The notes below the pieces were generated by a model, which saw only the letters and a list, made by a program, of their open reading frames with translations, was not told the DNA's origin and did no database searches. A stretch of DNA of 64,000 bases, taken from contig NZ_CP051428.1 of assembly GCF_012676905.1 (NCBI RefSeq), forward strand, positions 4,399,001 to 4,463,000. Reading direction: 5' to 3'. Within the stretch, counting starts at the first letter, position 1. The number at the start of each line of letters is the position of its first letter. This stretch comes from Paenibacillus albicereus (GTDB lineage: Bacteria; Bacillota; Bacilli; Paenibacillales; Paenibacillaceae). Of this stretch, positions 28,801-37,775 are shown piece after piece. The translations under genes and the position numbers were made by a program.

Positions 28801-31800
28801 TCGTCCAGCCGGTCTTTTCCATCGTCAAGTCGGCCAGCTCGGCCTCGCTTACGGTCGGGGACTCGTTCACCTATACGCTCGTCATCCGCAACAGCGGCAA
28901 CGCGGCCGCCCCGTTCACCGTCAAGGACATCCTGCCCGCCGGCCTCGTCTTCGTCGTCAATACCGTCACCTTGAACGGAGCGCCCAACCCCGGGCTCGAT
29001 CCGGGAGCCGGCATCGACCTGGCGGCGATCGCCCCTGGCGCCTCCGTCACCGTCGCGTTCGTCGCGAACGTCGTCTCGCTGCCGTCGCCGCAGACAGCGA
29101 GCAACTCGGCGAGCGGCAGCTATTCCTTCACGCTTCCCGGCGGCCGCCTGGTCATCGGCACGGCCGCTTCGAACACGGTGACGCTGCCGGTCTCCTCGCC
29201 GAGCGTGACGGCCGTCGCCAGCTTCAACCAGAGCGTGGCCGTCGTCGGAGACACGCTCGTCTACACCGTGATCGTCACGAACAACGGCGCCTCGCCGGTG
29301 AACGGAGTCGTGCTGGCAGACAGCTTGCCGGCCGGCACCGCTTTTGTACCCGGCAGCGTTATCGTATCGGGGACCGCGCTCCCCGCCGCATCGCCTTCCT
29401 CCGGCATTCCGCTCGGCACTCTGGCACCGGGGGCTTCGGCCGCGGTCCAATTCGAGGTGAACGTAACGATGGCCATCCCATCTCAGATCAACAACCAGTC
29501 GACGGTCAGCTTTACCTCCGGCAGCTTCTCCGGCACGTCGGCATCCAATGTGACCACGACGCCGGTCACGCAGCCGCAGCTCTCGCTCGTCAAGTCGGCG
29601 AGCCGCGCGGCCGTCACGCTCGGCGATACGGTCGCCTACAGCATCGTCGTGACGAACAGCGGCAACCTGGCCGGCAACGTCTCGCTGGCCGACACGCTGC
29701 CCGCCGGCATGAGCTTCGTGCCCAACAGCCTGGCTGCAGACGGCGTGCCGCTGCCCGGCGTCGACCCGACGGCCGCTCCGTTCAACATCGGCAACGTCCT
29801 GCCCGGCTCGAGCGTGACGGTGACGTTCTCGCTGGCCGCGACGACGCTGCCGAGCCCGCAGGTATATGTCAACCAGGCCTCGGCGACGTATTCGTTCACG
29901 CCGCCGGACGGCCGCACGCTGGGCGGGACGGCTGTGTCCAACTCGGTGAGCGTCTCCGTCTCGCCTCCCAACGTGTCCATCGTCAAGTCGACGACCGCGG
30001 CGGACGCCGCCGTCGGCGATACGATTCCCTACAGCATCGCCGTCACCAACGCCGGCATCGACCCGGTCAACAACGTCGTCCTCACCGACCCGCTTCCGGC
30101 AGGAACGGCGCTCGTGGCGGACAGCGTCACGGTGAACGGCATTCCGGTCGCCGCCGCCCCCGCGGCCGGCATCCAGCTCGGCACGCTCGCGCCCGGCGCG
30201 GGCGCCACGGTCGCGTTCAGCGTGACGGTGACCAGCGTGCCGCCGGGGGGCACGGTCGGCAACCAGGCGTCCGTCGCCTTCACTTCCGGCGCCCTCGCCG
30301 CCTCCGCGCTGTCCGCTCTCGTCTCGACGCCGGTCTATCAGCCGAGCCTGGCCGCCGTCAAGACGTCGTCGACAACGAGCGCGACGCTCGGCGATACGAT
30401 CAGCTATACGGTCACGCTGACGAACAGCGGCAACTACGCCGCGCTGGCGACGGTGACCGACCCGGTCCCTCCCGGCACGGCATTCGTCCCGAACAGCGTC
30501 ATCGTCGGCGGCGTTCCCCAGCCGGGCGCGGACCCGAGCGCCGGCATCGCCGCGGGCGTCGTCGCGCCCGGACAGAGCGTGGCCGTCTCGTTCTCGTACA
30601 ACATCGTCTCGCTGCCCGTGCCGCAGGTCATCACCAACCAAGCGCAGGCCGCCTACAGCTTCACGCTGCCGAGCGGGCGCACGCTGACCGGCAGCACGAG
30701 CTCCAACCTGCTGCCGATCCCGGTATCGGCGCCCAATCTGACGCTGACGGCGAGCGCCGGACTGGCCGCAGCGTCCGTCGGCGACGTCATTCCGTACACG
30801 ATCGTGCTGACGAACAGCGGCGCGACGACGCTGAGCAGCATCGTGCTCACCGATCCGCTGCCGCCCGGCACCGCCTTCGTGGCCGGCAGCTATGCGGTGA
30901 ACGGCATCGCGAATCCGGCCGCCAACCCCGCAGCGGGAGCTCCTGTGCCCGATCTCGCGCCAGGCGCGAGCGCTACCGTCACCTTCTCGCTCCAGGTCGT
31001 CTCGCTGCCGAACCCGGCGCAGATCTCCAATACGGCTTCGGCCAGCTTCACGACCGGCACGTTTTCGGGAGCAGCCTTTTCGAACACGGTCGTCACGCCG
31101 GTCTATCAGCCGATCATCGCAGCCGTCAAGTCGGCCGGCACTGCCAACGCGACGGTCGGCGATACGGTCGTGTACACGGTCATACTGAGCAATACCGGGA
31201 ATTACGGCGCGAGCGTCACGGTGTTCGACGTCATCCCGACAGGCACGGCCTTCGTGCCGAACAGCGTCATCGTCGGCGGCTCGCCGGTGGCCGGAGCCGA
31301 CCCGGCGACCGGCATCCCGGCCGGCGTCGTGAACGGCACGCCGGTCAGCGTCATGTTCTCCGTGGTGATCGAGTCGCTGCCCGCCGGCCAGCAGCTCGCC
31401 AACCAGGCGACGGCCGCTTTCGCCTATACGCTGCCTGACTCGCGCACGCTGACCGGCAGCGCGGTCAGCAATACGGTGACGATCCCGGTCAGCTCGCCGA
31501 ACGTGCAGGTCGTCAAAAGCGTCAGCGCCGACGACGCCGTCGTCGGCGACACGCTGGTCTATACCGCGCTCGTGAGCAACAGCGGCATCGAGAACGTCGC
31601 GAACGTCGTGCTGTCGGACACGGTGCCGCCCGGCAGCTCGTTCGTGCCCGGCAGCGTCACCGTCGGCGGCGCCTCGCTGCCGACCGCCAATCCCGCCACC
31701 GGCATCGCGGTCGGCACGATCGCGCCGGGCGGCTCGGTCGCCGTCGCCTTCAGCGTGGTCGTCAGCGGGCTGCCGACGCCGCCGAGCCTGACCAACAGCG

Positions 31801-32555
31801 CTTCGGCCGCCTTCACTTCCGGAGCTTTTGCCGGCAGCTCGATTTCGAATCCGGTCATCACGCCCGTCTACCAGCCGATCCTCTCGCTCGTCAAATCGGC
31901 GGACCGGACGCAGGCGACGGTCGGAGACACGGTCACCTACTTCGTGACGGCGACCAATACGGGCAACTACCCTGCCAGCCTGACCGTGTTCGACAGCCCG
32001 CCGACCGGCTCCGACTTCGTGCCGAACAGCGTACTCGTCAACGGCGTGCCGCAGCCGGGCGCCGATCCGACGGCCGGCATCGCGGCGGGCGTGCTCGCGC
32101 CGGGAGCGAGCGCCGTCATCGTCCTTTCGCTGCAAGTCAACGTCACCTCGCTGCCGAATCCGCAGCTGCTCAGCAACCAGGCGACCGGCTCGTTCACGTT
32201 CAGCCCGCCCGACGGCCGTACCTTGACGCAGAGCGTCCTGTCCAACACGCTCGTCATCCCGGTCTCCTCGCCGGATGTCACGGTCGTGAAAAGCGCCTCG
32301 GCGATCGACGCCGTCGTGGGCGATACGCTCACCTACACGATGACCGTGACGAACAGCGGCATCTCGCCGGTCGACAACGTCGTGCTCGTCGACCCCGTGC
32401 CGGCCGGGGCCGCGTTCGTGCCCGGCAGCGTCACCGTGAACGGCGCCGCGCAGCCCGCCGCCAGCCCGGCGTCCGGCATCGCGGTCGGCACGATCGCCGC
32501 CGGCACGACGGTCACCGTTACGTTCCAGGTGACGGTGACCGCGGTAAACACTTGA
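25836..32555 (+). CDS. Giant DUF11-repeat protein, N-terminal part (15 modules), ends in a frameshift
   Basis: A 2239-residue frame. Residues 1 to about 345 form the characteristic head domain (PLLVRAIFN, then GAMTFTGNTLGLSRSDTVG) that leads this class of Bacillus/Paenibacillus proteins and lacks a signal peptide. Fifteen DUF11 modules follow, each with a VGDT-YT motif, N-SG, a D-lPaGt-FVpGSV strand and a GTIApG turn. They alternate between two types of module end, so the real repeat is a pair of about 265 residues. AAGG five nt before the ATG at 25836 selects the start; the GTG one codon earlier is too close. No LPXTG or SLH anchor is present. At 32553 a TGA stops the frame, while homology continues in another frame. 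Predicted extracellular or spore-surface fibre; function unknown. Confidence 0.85.
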   Translation: MTIPLLVRAIFNAAGAMTFTGNTLGLSRSDTVGVPGTQDSIGAFTTTNTALQFGSYPAGTTDNYTLNSSAAVLVLPAGSTVLYAELIWGGTYVNGSVNLTSAINNPVTFTTPVGASTVSPDSVTAQTGIALGTGVLAYVRTANVTPLVQAGGAGTYTTGGAVGTIVVNGDSTANHCGWTLAVLYSNASLPLRNMSLRVGSVLVTTTGSTTTTITGFATPVSGALGARALFSSQEGDANRTGDQALFGPTASSLVALSGPNNLAANFFASQINNDAGLLNTSGTFGTRNQTNGAPGTNIVGGRQGWDITNVDISARLVNSQTSAVLTLTTSGDAYILNASGIQININSPSVTVTKSASAAGAAIGDTLTYTVVMTNSGTANVTNVVLTDPLPAGLSFVAGSVTVGGTALPTADIRSGVAIGTLTFGTSVTATYRATVTALPSPPQLNNTASASFSFVSIAGGSTITAVIPSNTVSTPVYAPVLSLAKSASAAAATVGDTVTYTIVAANSGSIAAAVTLTDNIPSGSSFVTGSFRVNGTAIAGANPAAGVAIGSIAAGGSSTITFQVNVNSLPTPPQLVDQATAAYTYQPPDGRTLSGSAASNTVAIPVSLPSVSVAKTASTTDLAVGETMTYTSVITNSGGTALTNVVLTDPAPSGTAFVTGSVTVGGAARPTAIPGAGIAVGTIAAGASVAVAFQVTAQSVPAGGSLSNQAAASYSSGTATGQSLSNLAVTPVYQPVISLTKTASAAAVVVGDTVTYTVTAANSGNIAAAVTITDPIPAGSTFVPGSVTIGGVPAPGASPVTGINAGTIAAGSSRAVTFQLTLASLPSPPQLANQASATYSYTLPSGRSLSGSASSNTVTLPASSPNVTLTKGASATAAAVGDTIAYTIALFNSGGSPIQNVIVSDPLPAELGFVSGSVTVNGIAQPSANPNTGITLGTIASGGGATIVFQASVNAIPSSGSVANQAKAAFASGAFAGASVSNAVSVPVVQPVFSIVKSASSASLTVGDSFTYTLVIRNSGNAAAPFTVKDILPAGLVFVVNTVTLNGAPNPGLDPGAGIDLAAIAPGASVTVAFVANVVSLPSPQTASNSASGSYSFTLPGGRLVIGTAASNTVTLPVSSPSVTAVASFNQSVAVVGDTLVYTVIVTNNGASPVNGVVLADSLPAGTAFVPGSVIVSGTALPAASPSSGIPLGTLAPGASAAVQFEVNVTMAIPSQINNQSTVSFTSGSFSGTSASNVTTTPVTQPQLSLVKSASRAAVTLGDTVAYSIVVTNSGNLAGNVSLADTLPAGMSFVPNSLAADGVPLPGVDPTAAPFNIGNVLPGSSVTVTFSLAATTLPSPQVYVNQASATYSFTPPDGRTLGGTAVSNSVSVSVSPPNVSIVKSTTAADAAVGDTIPYSIAVTNAGIDPVNNVVLTDPLPAGTALVADSVTVNGIPVAAAPAAGIQLGTLAPGAGATVAFSVTVTSVPPGGTVGNQASVAFTSGALAASALSALVSTPVYQPSLAAVKTSSTTSATLGDTISYTVTLTNSGNYAALATVTDPVPPGTAFVPNSVIVGGVPQPGADPSAGIAAGVVAPGQSVAVSFSYNIVSLPVPQVITNQAQAAYSFTLPSGRTLTGSTSSNLLPIPVSAPNLTLTASAGLAAASVGDVIPYTIVLTNSGATTLSSIVLTDPLPPGTAFVAGSYAVNGIANPAANPAAGAPVPDLAPGASATVTFSLQVVSLPNPAQISNTASASFTTGTFSGAAFSNTVVTPVYQPIIAAVKSAGTANATVGDTVVYTVILSNTGNYGASVTVFDVIPTGTAFVPNSVIVGGSPVAGADPATGIPAGVVNGTPVSVMFSVVIESLPAGQQLANQATAAFAYTLPDSRTLTGSAVSNTVTIPVSSPNVQVVKSVSADDAVVGDTLVYTALVSNSGIENVANVVLSDTVPPGSSFVPGSVTVGGASLPTANPATGIAVGTIAPGGSVAVAFSVVVSGLPTPPSLTNSASAAFTSGAFAGSSISNPVITPVYQPILSLVKSADRTQATVGDTVTYFVTATNTGNYPASLTVFDSPPTGSDFVPNSVLVNGVPQPGADPTAGIAAGVLAPGASAVIVLSLQVNVTSLPNPQLLSNQATGSFTFSPPDGRTLTQSVLSNTLVIPVSSPDVTVVKSASAIDAVVGDTLTYTMTVTNSGISPVDNVVLVDPVPAGAAFVPGSVTVNGAAQPAASPASGIAVGTIAAGTTVTVTFQVTVTAVNT

Positions 32556-34237
32556 TGTCGCCGCTCGAACCGCTGCACAACCAGTCGACCGTCCGCTTCC
32601 AGGCCGGCGTCGTCAGCTCCGCCGCTTACTCCAATACGGTCATCACGTTCGTCGCGGGGCCGCGCATCCGGCTGCAGCTGACCGCGTCCGCGGCGGAGGC
32701 GGCCGTAGGCGGCATCGTGACCTACACGGTGACCGCCTTCAACGAAGGCAATCTCGCCGGCGAGCTGACGGCCGGCGCGAGCATCCCGCCGGGCGCCGTC
32801 TTCGTCCCCGGCAGCGTCGTCCTTGGCGGTGGCCTGCTGCCCGGCGCCGATCCGGCGCAGGGCATCTACCTCGGCCTGCTGGAGCCCGGCGGCAGCGCCT
32901 CGTTCCGGTTTCAAACGCTGGTCACCGGCCCCGTGCCGGGAGGCGCGCTCGTGAACGAAGCCTGGGGCTCGGCGACGTTCCGGACGCCGGGCGGACGGGT
33001 GCTGGCGATCGGCGCGGAGCCGGCGTCGCTCTCGATTCCCGTGCGCTCGGCCGCGCTGGCCGCGTATCTGACGGTCGGGCCTGCACTCGTCGCTGTCGGC
33101 GCAACCGCAGAGTACGTCTTGCGGATCGTCAACGCCGGCAGCTCCGCCGCGACGGGCATCCTCGCCCGCTTCTCACTGCCTTCGGGCGTGGCGTTCATCC
33201 CCGGCAGCGTCACTCTGAACGGCGTCCGGCTGACGGACGCCGATCCGCTCGCCGGCATCTTCGTCGGGGAGCTCGCACCTGGCTCGGAGATCGGGCTGTC
33301 GTTCGCCGTACGCGTCGACTCGTCCGCCGCCTCCGGCCAGCTCGCCTCCGCATCGGTGGAGTATGTGACGGCGGACGGGGAGCCGGCTGCCGTCCCGTCC
33401 AACCCGGCCCTCCTGACGGTCGTGCCGCCCAATCCGCCGGACCCGCCCGAAGCGGCGAAGCGGGTCGACGCCCATCAGGCTTCGCCCGGCGACATTCTCA
33501 GCTATGTCGTGACGGCGAGCGTGCCGTCCGGACCGCCGCTTTACGCCGTGCTGGTCGATCCGCTGCCGCCCGGGCTGAGATATTTGGCTGGCAGCCTGCG
33601 GGTGAACGGCGAAGCTCCGCCGGCAGCCGCCGGCAGCCTGGATAGCGGGCTTGCGCTCGGCTTCGTCGCGCCGGGCGCTCCGGTCACGGCATTCTACCGG
33701 GCGGAGGTGCTGCCGCTCCAGGGGCAGCCCGCTTCCGAGCCGCTCGCGGTGCGCAACGGCGCTGTCGTCCGCTTCAGCGCGGGGGCAGGCCGGCCGGTCG
33801 AGAGCGAGGTCGCAGCCGGGCCGGCGCTGACCGTCGTGACGGCAGCGGCTTTCCGCGTCGCGGCGGCGGCGGATCGGACCGTCAGCGAGCCCGGCGAGAC
33901 GGTGGGCATCGAGATCGCGATCCACGCGATCGGCAGCCAGCCCGCCGAGGGCTTCCTCTCGGGCTTCGTGCCCGAAGGGCTGCAGCTGCTGCCCGAGACA
34001 TTGCGGCTCGACGGCGAACCGGCCGCCGTGCTGGCCGCAGGCCTGCCGCTCGGCCTGCTGCTTCCGGGCAGCGTGCGCCGGGTGCGGTACGACGGCCGCG
34101 TCGCGGCCGACTTCAGCGGCAGCGAGCTCGTCGGCACCGCCGCGCTCAGCTGGAGCTACGAGCTGGAGGGGCGCGTCTACCGCGGCGTCGCGCTGGCTCC
34201 GCGCTACCGGGTGCGGATCGTTTCGCAGCAGGAGTGA
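32555..34237 (+). pseudogene. C-terminal part of the DUF11 giant protein, in a shifted frame (4 modules)
   Basis: Directly after the stop of the N-terminal part, homology resumes in the -1 frame (SPLEPLHNQSTVRFQ, a DUF11 strand) and adds four diverged modules (VGGIVTYTV, VGATAEYVL, PGDILSYVV, PGETVGIEI). The ATG at 32555 overlaps the upstream TGA as TGATG, so coupled re-initiation would make a 560-residue second polypeptide. No AGGAGG or slippery heptamer is seen at the junction. A one-base deletion in CACTTGATG (or a sequencing error) would explain everything. The frame ends without an anchor. Called a pseudogene fragment with a real possibility of a split but expressed protein. Confidence 0.65.
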
Positions 34238-34255
34238 GGGGCGGGGAGGTGGCTG

Positions 34256-34440
34256 CCGAGGTGGCGATTGCTGGGGTGGCGGTTGCTGGGGTGGCGGCTG
34301 CTGGGGTGGCGGCTGCTGGGGAGGCACCCGCCTCGGCTGGCAGCTTCGACCTGGAACTGGTCGATGAAGCGCGCCCCGTAAGCTCCGACACAGATTAATG
34401 AAGCGCGCCCCGTCAGCCTCCGATACGGATTAATGAATCA
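34256..34440. repeat. Short tandem repeats after the DUF11 gene
   Basis: Two small arrays: a 15-bp unit (GGTGGCGGCTGCTGG and variants), about five copies at 34256-34326, and a 34-35-bp unit starting ATGAAGCGCGCCCCGT at 34364 and 34398 with a decayed third copy at 34433. Non-coding. Together with the copies at 34522-34704 they fill the 630-nt gap to the immunity gene. Confidence 0.75.
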
Positions 34441-34521
34441 CGTCCAGACACAGCCGCTCCTAGCGGAATGGTTTAGGGAAAGCTTGCGCCGAAGCCCATT
34501 CTTTCCCGGTTGCATGTTGAT

Positions 34522-34704
34522 AACGAACCTCACAAGCGCTATTCGTGCGGAATCGGGCCATTGAGTCTTCTAACGAAACCCACAAGCGCTATGAGCCGAT
34601 AAATCACCGAAACGCCCCCCTCCGCGCCTGAATAACGCTTATCCGTTTCGTTAAATAAAGTTGAACGTGGGTTTTGAACGAAATAGCGTCGCTCAGGTTC
34701 GTTA
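34522..34704. repeat. Family-6 repeats: two direct and two inverted copies about 51 bp apart
   Basis: TAACGAACC-CAC-AAGCGCTATTCGT (from 34523) and TAACGAAACCCACAAGCGCTAT (from 34573) are 50 bp apart. On the opposite strand TAACGAAACG-ATAAGCG (ending 34653) and TAACGAACC-GAGCGACGCTATTTCGTT (ending 34704) are 51 bp apart. The block is thus an inverted pair of near-52-bp repeats. ACGAA/TTCGT mini-stems lie in the AACGAACC-type copies. Confidence 0.65.
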
Positions 34705-34811
34705 CATTGGTTCGATGCGGTCGAAATAGATGGACGCTGAACCTCCGCCTATCGAGCCCGTTCGGCACGAGGAGCGCATCCAGCAGGAAGGGGCGAAGAA
34801 CTCTATTTCGT

Positions 34812-34851
34812 AAAAAAGCTCGCCCCGCGAATCGTTCACGGGGCGAGCTTT
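34812..34851 (-). terminator. Intrinsic terminator after the immunity-type gene
   Basis: AAAGCTCGCCCCG and CGGGGCGAGCTTT form a 13-bp stem (minus strand) around TGAACGATTCG, followed by T's. It lies about 20 nt after the stop of the gene that ends at 34870. An almost identical stem follows the secreted-protein gene at 35765-35800. Confidence 0.9.
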
Positions 34852-34869
34852 CAAATTTTTTAACAGCCG

Positions 34870-35670
34870 TTATAGGTCTTCCGTTTCCCTCACGACATGC
34901 CACTTCAGATCGAGCAGGATCGGCGGGTAATAGATCGGAGCGATCCACGACAGCTCTCCGTTCGCATAGAGGCGTCCGAGCAGGAGTTCACCATCCCCAT
35001 CCTTCTTCAGCCTCCATTCTCCGCTCGCCACGACGGTTCCGTCCTCGATCCGCTTCTGCGCTTCGTCAAAGGAAAATTGCTCGCCGACCTCTTCTGGTTC
35101 CGTCTCCGTTGCCGCCCCGCCTTGTTCCTCTTGCTCCGAATCCCATAGGAGAAAGAAAGCAAAGCCCTTCAAATCCGCGGCTTCAACCGCTTGCTTGAAC
35201 GTGTCGGTGACATAGACTTCGGTTCCACGAAACTCAGGCGTCTTGAATATAGCATTGTCCCCGATGATCTCTGGACGAAAAGCATATCGCTCAATGTCTG
35301 TAATTACCTGCGGATATCTCGGATTTCTTGTGTAGATCGCTTTCTCGTAATCCAAAGCTTCCAACACCGTCGTCACGTTGATGGCATAGTAGGGCTTCTC
35401 CGGATGAATGAACGGCAACACTTCGACGTTGCGGTCAATCATCGGCTGCAGTACGGTTAATGCCCTCTCTGAAATAATCGGGACGCCACCTCCCACTCCC
35501 GTACAATCGGTAGGCAAGCTTTTCTTCGAGAGGTGTCTCACCTCGAATGGAACCCAATCTTCTTTCATCGGTTTACCGTTAAAATAATCGTAGAACTTGA
35601 AGTCTTCGTTCAGAAAATTCAATAACTCTTACCCTTTGTCCATCGCGTAAATGAATTTCCAAATTTTCAT
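34870..35670 (-). pseudogene. Imm11-type immunity protein gene with an in-frame nonsense codon
   Basis: From the ATG at 35670 (GGGAGGGG six nt upstream) the frame reads MKIWKFIYAMDKG, then TAA at 35629-35631, then ELLNFLNEDFKFYDYFNGKPM in the same frame to 34870. Later parts (PIISERALTVLQPMIDRNVE, YYAINVTTVLEALDY) match the DUF1629/Imm11 family of immunity proteins to polymorphic toxins. One base change (TAT or TAC to TAA at codon 14) would explain the stop. Alternatively a shorter 250-residue product could start at the TTG at 35622, which has AAAGGG nine nt upstream. No toxin gene is adjacent. Base composition is lower in GC than the surroundings, suggesting transfer. Confidence 0.75.
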
Positions 35671-35764
35671 GGCTGCCCCTCCCGTTATCCTAGTCCTGCA
35701 TCTTATCGAATTCATTCTCTTAAACGGACGACCACTCCTCTATGGATTGCATATCCAAGAACAC

Positions 35765-35800
35765 AAAAAACTCGCCCCGCGATGTTCAGGGGCGAGCCTT
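35765..35800 (-). terminator. Intrinsic terminator after the secreted repeat-protein gene
   Basis: Minus-strand GCTCGCCCC and GGGGCGAG form the stem around TGAACATCGC, followed by TTTTTT. It closes the two-gene secreted-protein operon about 45 nt after the stop. Confidence 0.88.
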
Positions 35801-35842
35801 TTGATTTAGATGATTAAATGGCCGTTCCAGTCGGAGAAGGGG

Positions 35843-37720
35843 TTACAAGATCGAACGGCTGTCCGAAGAGCGGAAGAAGTCCAATGCCGACGAAGCATGA
35901 AGGTTCAGCTTCAGCCCAAGATCGAGGCTGCCGCGCTTGTGGGAAGCATAGCTTCCTTTCTGCTGCTTGCTGCTGCCTTCATGTCCGTTCACGCTGCTGC
36001 GGTCGCTATAGCTGTCATAGCTGGATTTACCTTCGAGATTCAGGTTCAGCCCGAGACCGAGGCTGCCGCGACTTTCGCCGGCGTAGCTGCTGCTACGGTC
36101 AGAGACGACGTTTTGCACGCCTTTGTCCGAAACATAGCTTGCGCTGCGGTCGTAACTCGTGCTGCTTTCGCCTTCTGCATTCAGGTTCAGCCCGAGATCG
36201 AGGCTGCCGCGGCTTTCGCGCTCGATCGAAGACTCGTTCGAGTTCGCGTAAGCGCCGGACTCCGTTCCTTTGCCGCCTTCAGCAAAGTCCTTGCCGTAGC
36301 TGTAGCCCTTCGAATCGCGGCTCCACTTCTCGTAGGAAGAAGAGCTGTCCGCGTTCAGGCCGAGATCGAAGCTGCCTTTGCTTTCGCTCTCGACCGAAGA
36401 CTCGTTCGAGCTCGCAGTTGTGGCAGACTGCGTTCCTTTGCCGCCTTCAGCAAGACCCTTGCCGTAGCTGTAGCCCTTCGAATCGCGGCTCCACTTCTCA
36501 TAGGAAGAAGAGCTGTCCGCGTTCAGGCCCAGATCGAGGCTGCCGTCGCTCGACTTCGACGTTTGAGTGGCCGTTTCCGTCATGCGACGGTCGCCGTTCT
36601 CGCCGGTCTCCGTTTCGGACGCGTAGCTCGTCATCGTCTCCTGCTCGCTGGAACTGTCCGCGTTCAGACCGAGATCGAGGCTGCCGTCGCTCGACTTCGA
36701 CGTTTGAGTGGCCGTTTCCGTCATGCGACGGTCGCCGTTCTCGCCGGTCTCCGTTTCGGACGCGTAGCTCGTCATCGTCTCCTGCTCGCTGGAACTGTCC
36801 GCGTTCAGACCGAGATCAAGGCTGCTGTCGCTCGACTTCGACATTTGAGCGGCCGTTTCCGTCATCTGACGAGCGCCGTTCTCGCCGGTCTCCGTTTCGG
36901 ATGCGTAACTCGTCATCGTCTCCTGCTCGCTGGAGTTGTCCGCGTTCAGGCCGAGATTGAGGCTGCTGTCGCTCGACTTCGACGTTTGAGTCGCGGCTTC
37001 CGTCATCTGGCGGGCGCCGTTCTCGCCGGTCTCCGTTTCGGACGCGTAGCTTGTCATCGTCTCCTGCTCGCTGGAGTTGTCCGCGTTCAGGTTCAGATCG
37101 AAGCTGCTGTCGCTCGACTTCGACGTTTGAGTGGCGGCTTCCGTCATCTGACGGGCGCCGTTCTCGCCGGTCTCCGTTTCGGTCGCGTAGCTCGTCATCG
37201 TCTCCTGCTCGCTGGTGCTGTCCGCGTTCAGGCCGAAATCGAGGCTGCTGTCGCTCGACTTCGACGTTTGAGTCGCGGCTTCCGTCATCTGGCGGTCGCC
37301 GTTCTCGCCGGTCTCCGTTTCGGACACGTAGCTCGATTTCGTTTCCTGCTCGCTGGAGCTGTCCGCGTTCAGGTTCAGGCCGAGGTCGAGATGGCTATCG
37401 CTCGACGTCGATGTCGTCGTCTCCGAGGCCGTCGAAGCGCGGCCGCCGTCATCCGTAGAAGAATGGCTTTGAGTCGACTCCGTGCGGCTGCTTCCGCTAA
37501 GACCGAGGTTCAGGCCGAGGCCGAAGGAGCTGTTGGAGGAAGATTGGGAGGAGTAAGAGCTCTGCTCCTGCTTCATCTCCGTTCCTTCCGAGGCATGAGC
37601 GCCTCCAGCTGCCGCCAGCGCACCGATCACGACGCTCGTCGAAAGCACCGACAGCTTTACCCAGGATGGCATCTGAACCGACTTGAACCCTTTGTTGGTC
37701 ACCGTTTGGATCGTTTTCAT
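35843..37720 (-). CDS. Secreted Ser/Thr/Glu-rich protein with LDLGLNLNADSSS repeats
   Basis: Function unrecognised. The 625-residue product starts MKTIQTVTNKGFKSVQMPSW, followed by a hydrophobic segment and a signal-peptidase site after GGAHA. The rest is repetitive: about seven units of 47 residues (141 bp), each LDLGLNADSSSEQETMTSY, then ETETGENG-R-MTE-A-TQTSKSSD. Further units are built on the same LDLGLN-ADSSSSYEKWS strand, ending with LDLGLKLNLHASS. In all, LDLGLN-type strands appear about a dozen times, spaced by acidic Ser/Thr spacers. The start has AAGGAG ten nt upstream. It follows the Pro-rich secreted gene after 55 nt. The regular short amphipathic strands suggest a surface fibre or amyloid-like matrix protein, which is speculation. 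Confidence 0.85.
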   Translation of the reverse strand: MKTIQTVTNKGFKSVQMPSWVKLSVLSTSVVIGALAAAGGAHASEGTEMKQEQSSYSSQSSSNSSFGLGLNLGLSGSSRTESTQSHSSTDDGGRASTASETTTSTSSDSHLDLGLNLNADSSSEQETKSSYVSETETGENGDRQMTEAATQTSKSSDSSLDFGLNADSTSEQETMTSYATETETGENGARQMTEAATQTSKSSDSSFDLNLNADNSSEQETMTSYASETETGENGARQMTEAATQTSKSSDSSLNLGLNADNSSEQETMTSYASETETGENGARQMTETAAQMSKSSDSSLDLGLNADSSSEQETMTSYASETETGENGDRRMTETATQTSKSSDGSLDLGLNADSSSEQETMTSYASETETGENGDRRMTETATQTSKSSDGSLDLGLNADSSSSYEKWSRDSKGYSYGKGLAEGGKGTQSATTASSNESSVESESKGSFDLGLNADSSSSYEKWSRDSKGYSYGKDFAEGGKGTESGAYANSNESSIERESRGSLDLGLNLNAEGESSTSYDRSASYVSDKGVQNVVSDRSSSYAGESRGSLGLGLNLNLEGKSSYDSYSDRSSVNGHEGSSKQQKGSYASHKRGSLDLGLKLNLHASSALDFFRSSDSRSIL

Positions 37721-37775
37721 TTGACATGCACTCCTTCTCATTTTTAAGGGTGTGGGATGAGGGTCATCGCAACGC

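Noticed and set aside
26360-32135. Very long open frames on both strands inside the DUF11 gene (up to 1855 codons)
   Set aside because: They are Arg/His/Gln-rich shadows of a GC-rich repetitive gene; no start signals or recognisable domains, while the plus frame shows consistent DUF11 modules.
32540-32560. Programmed -1 frameshift in the DUF11 gene
   Set aside because: No X-XXY-YYZ slippery heptamer and no obvious downstream stimulator; simple indel, sequencing error or re-initiation are likelier.
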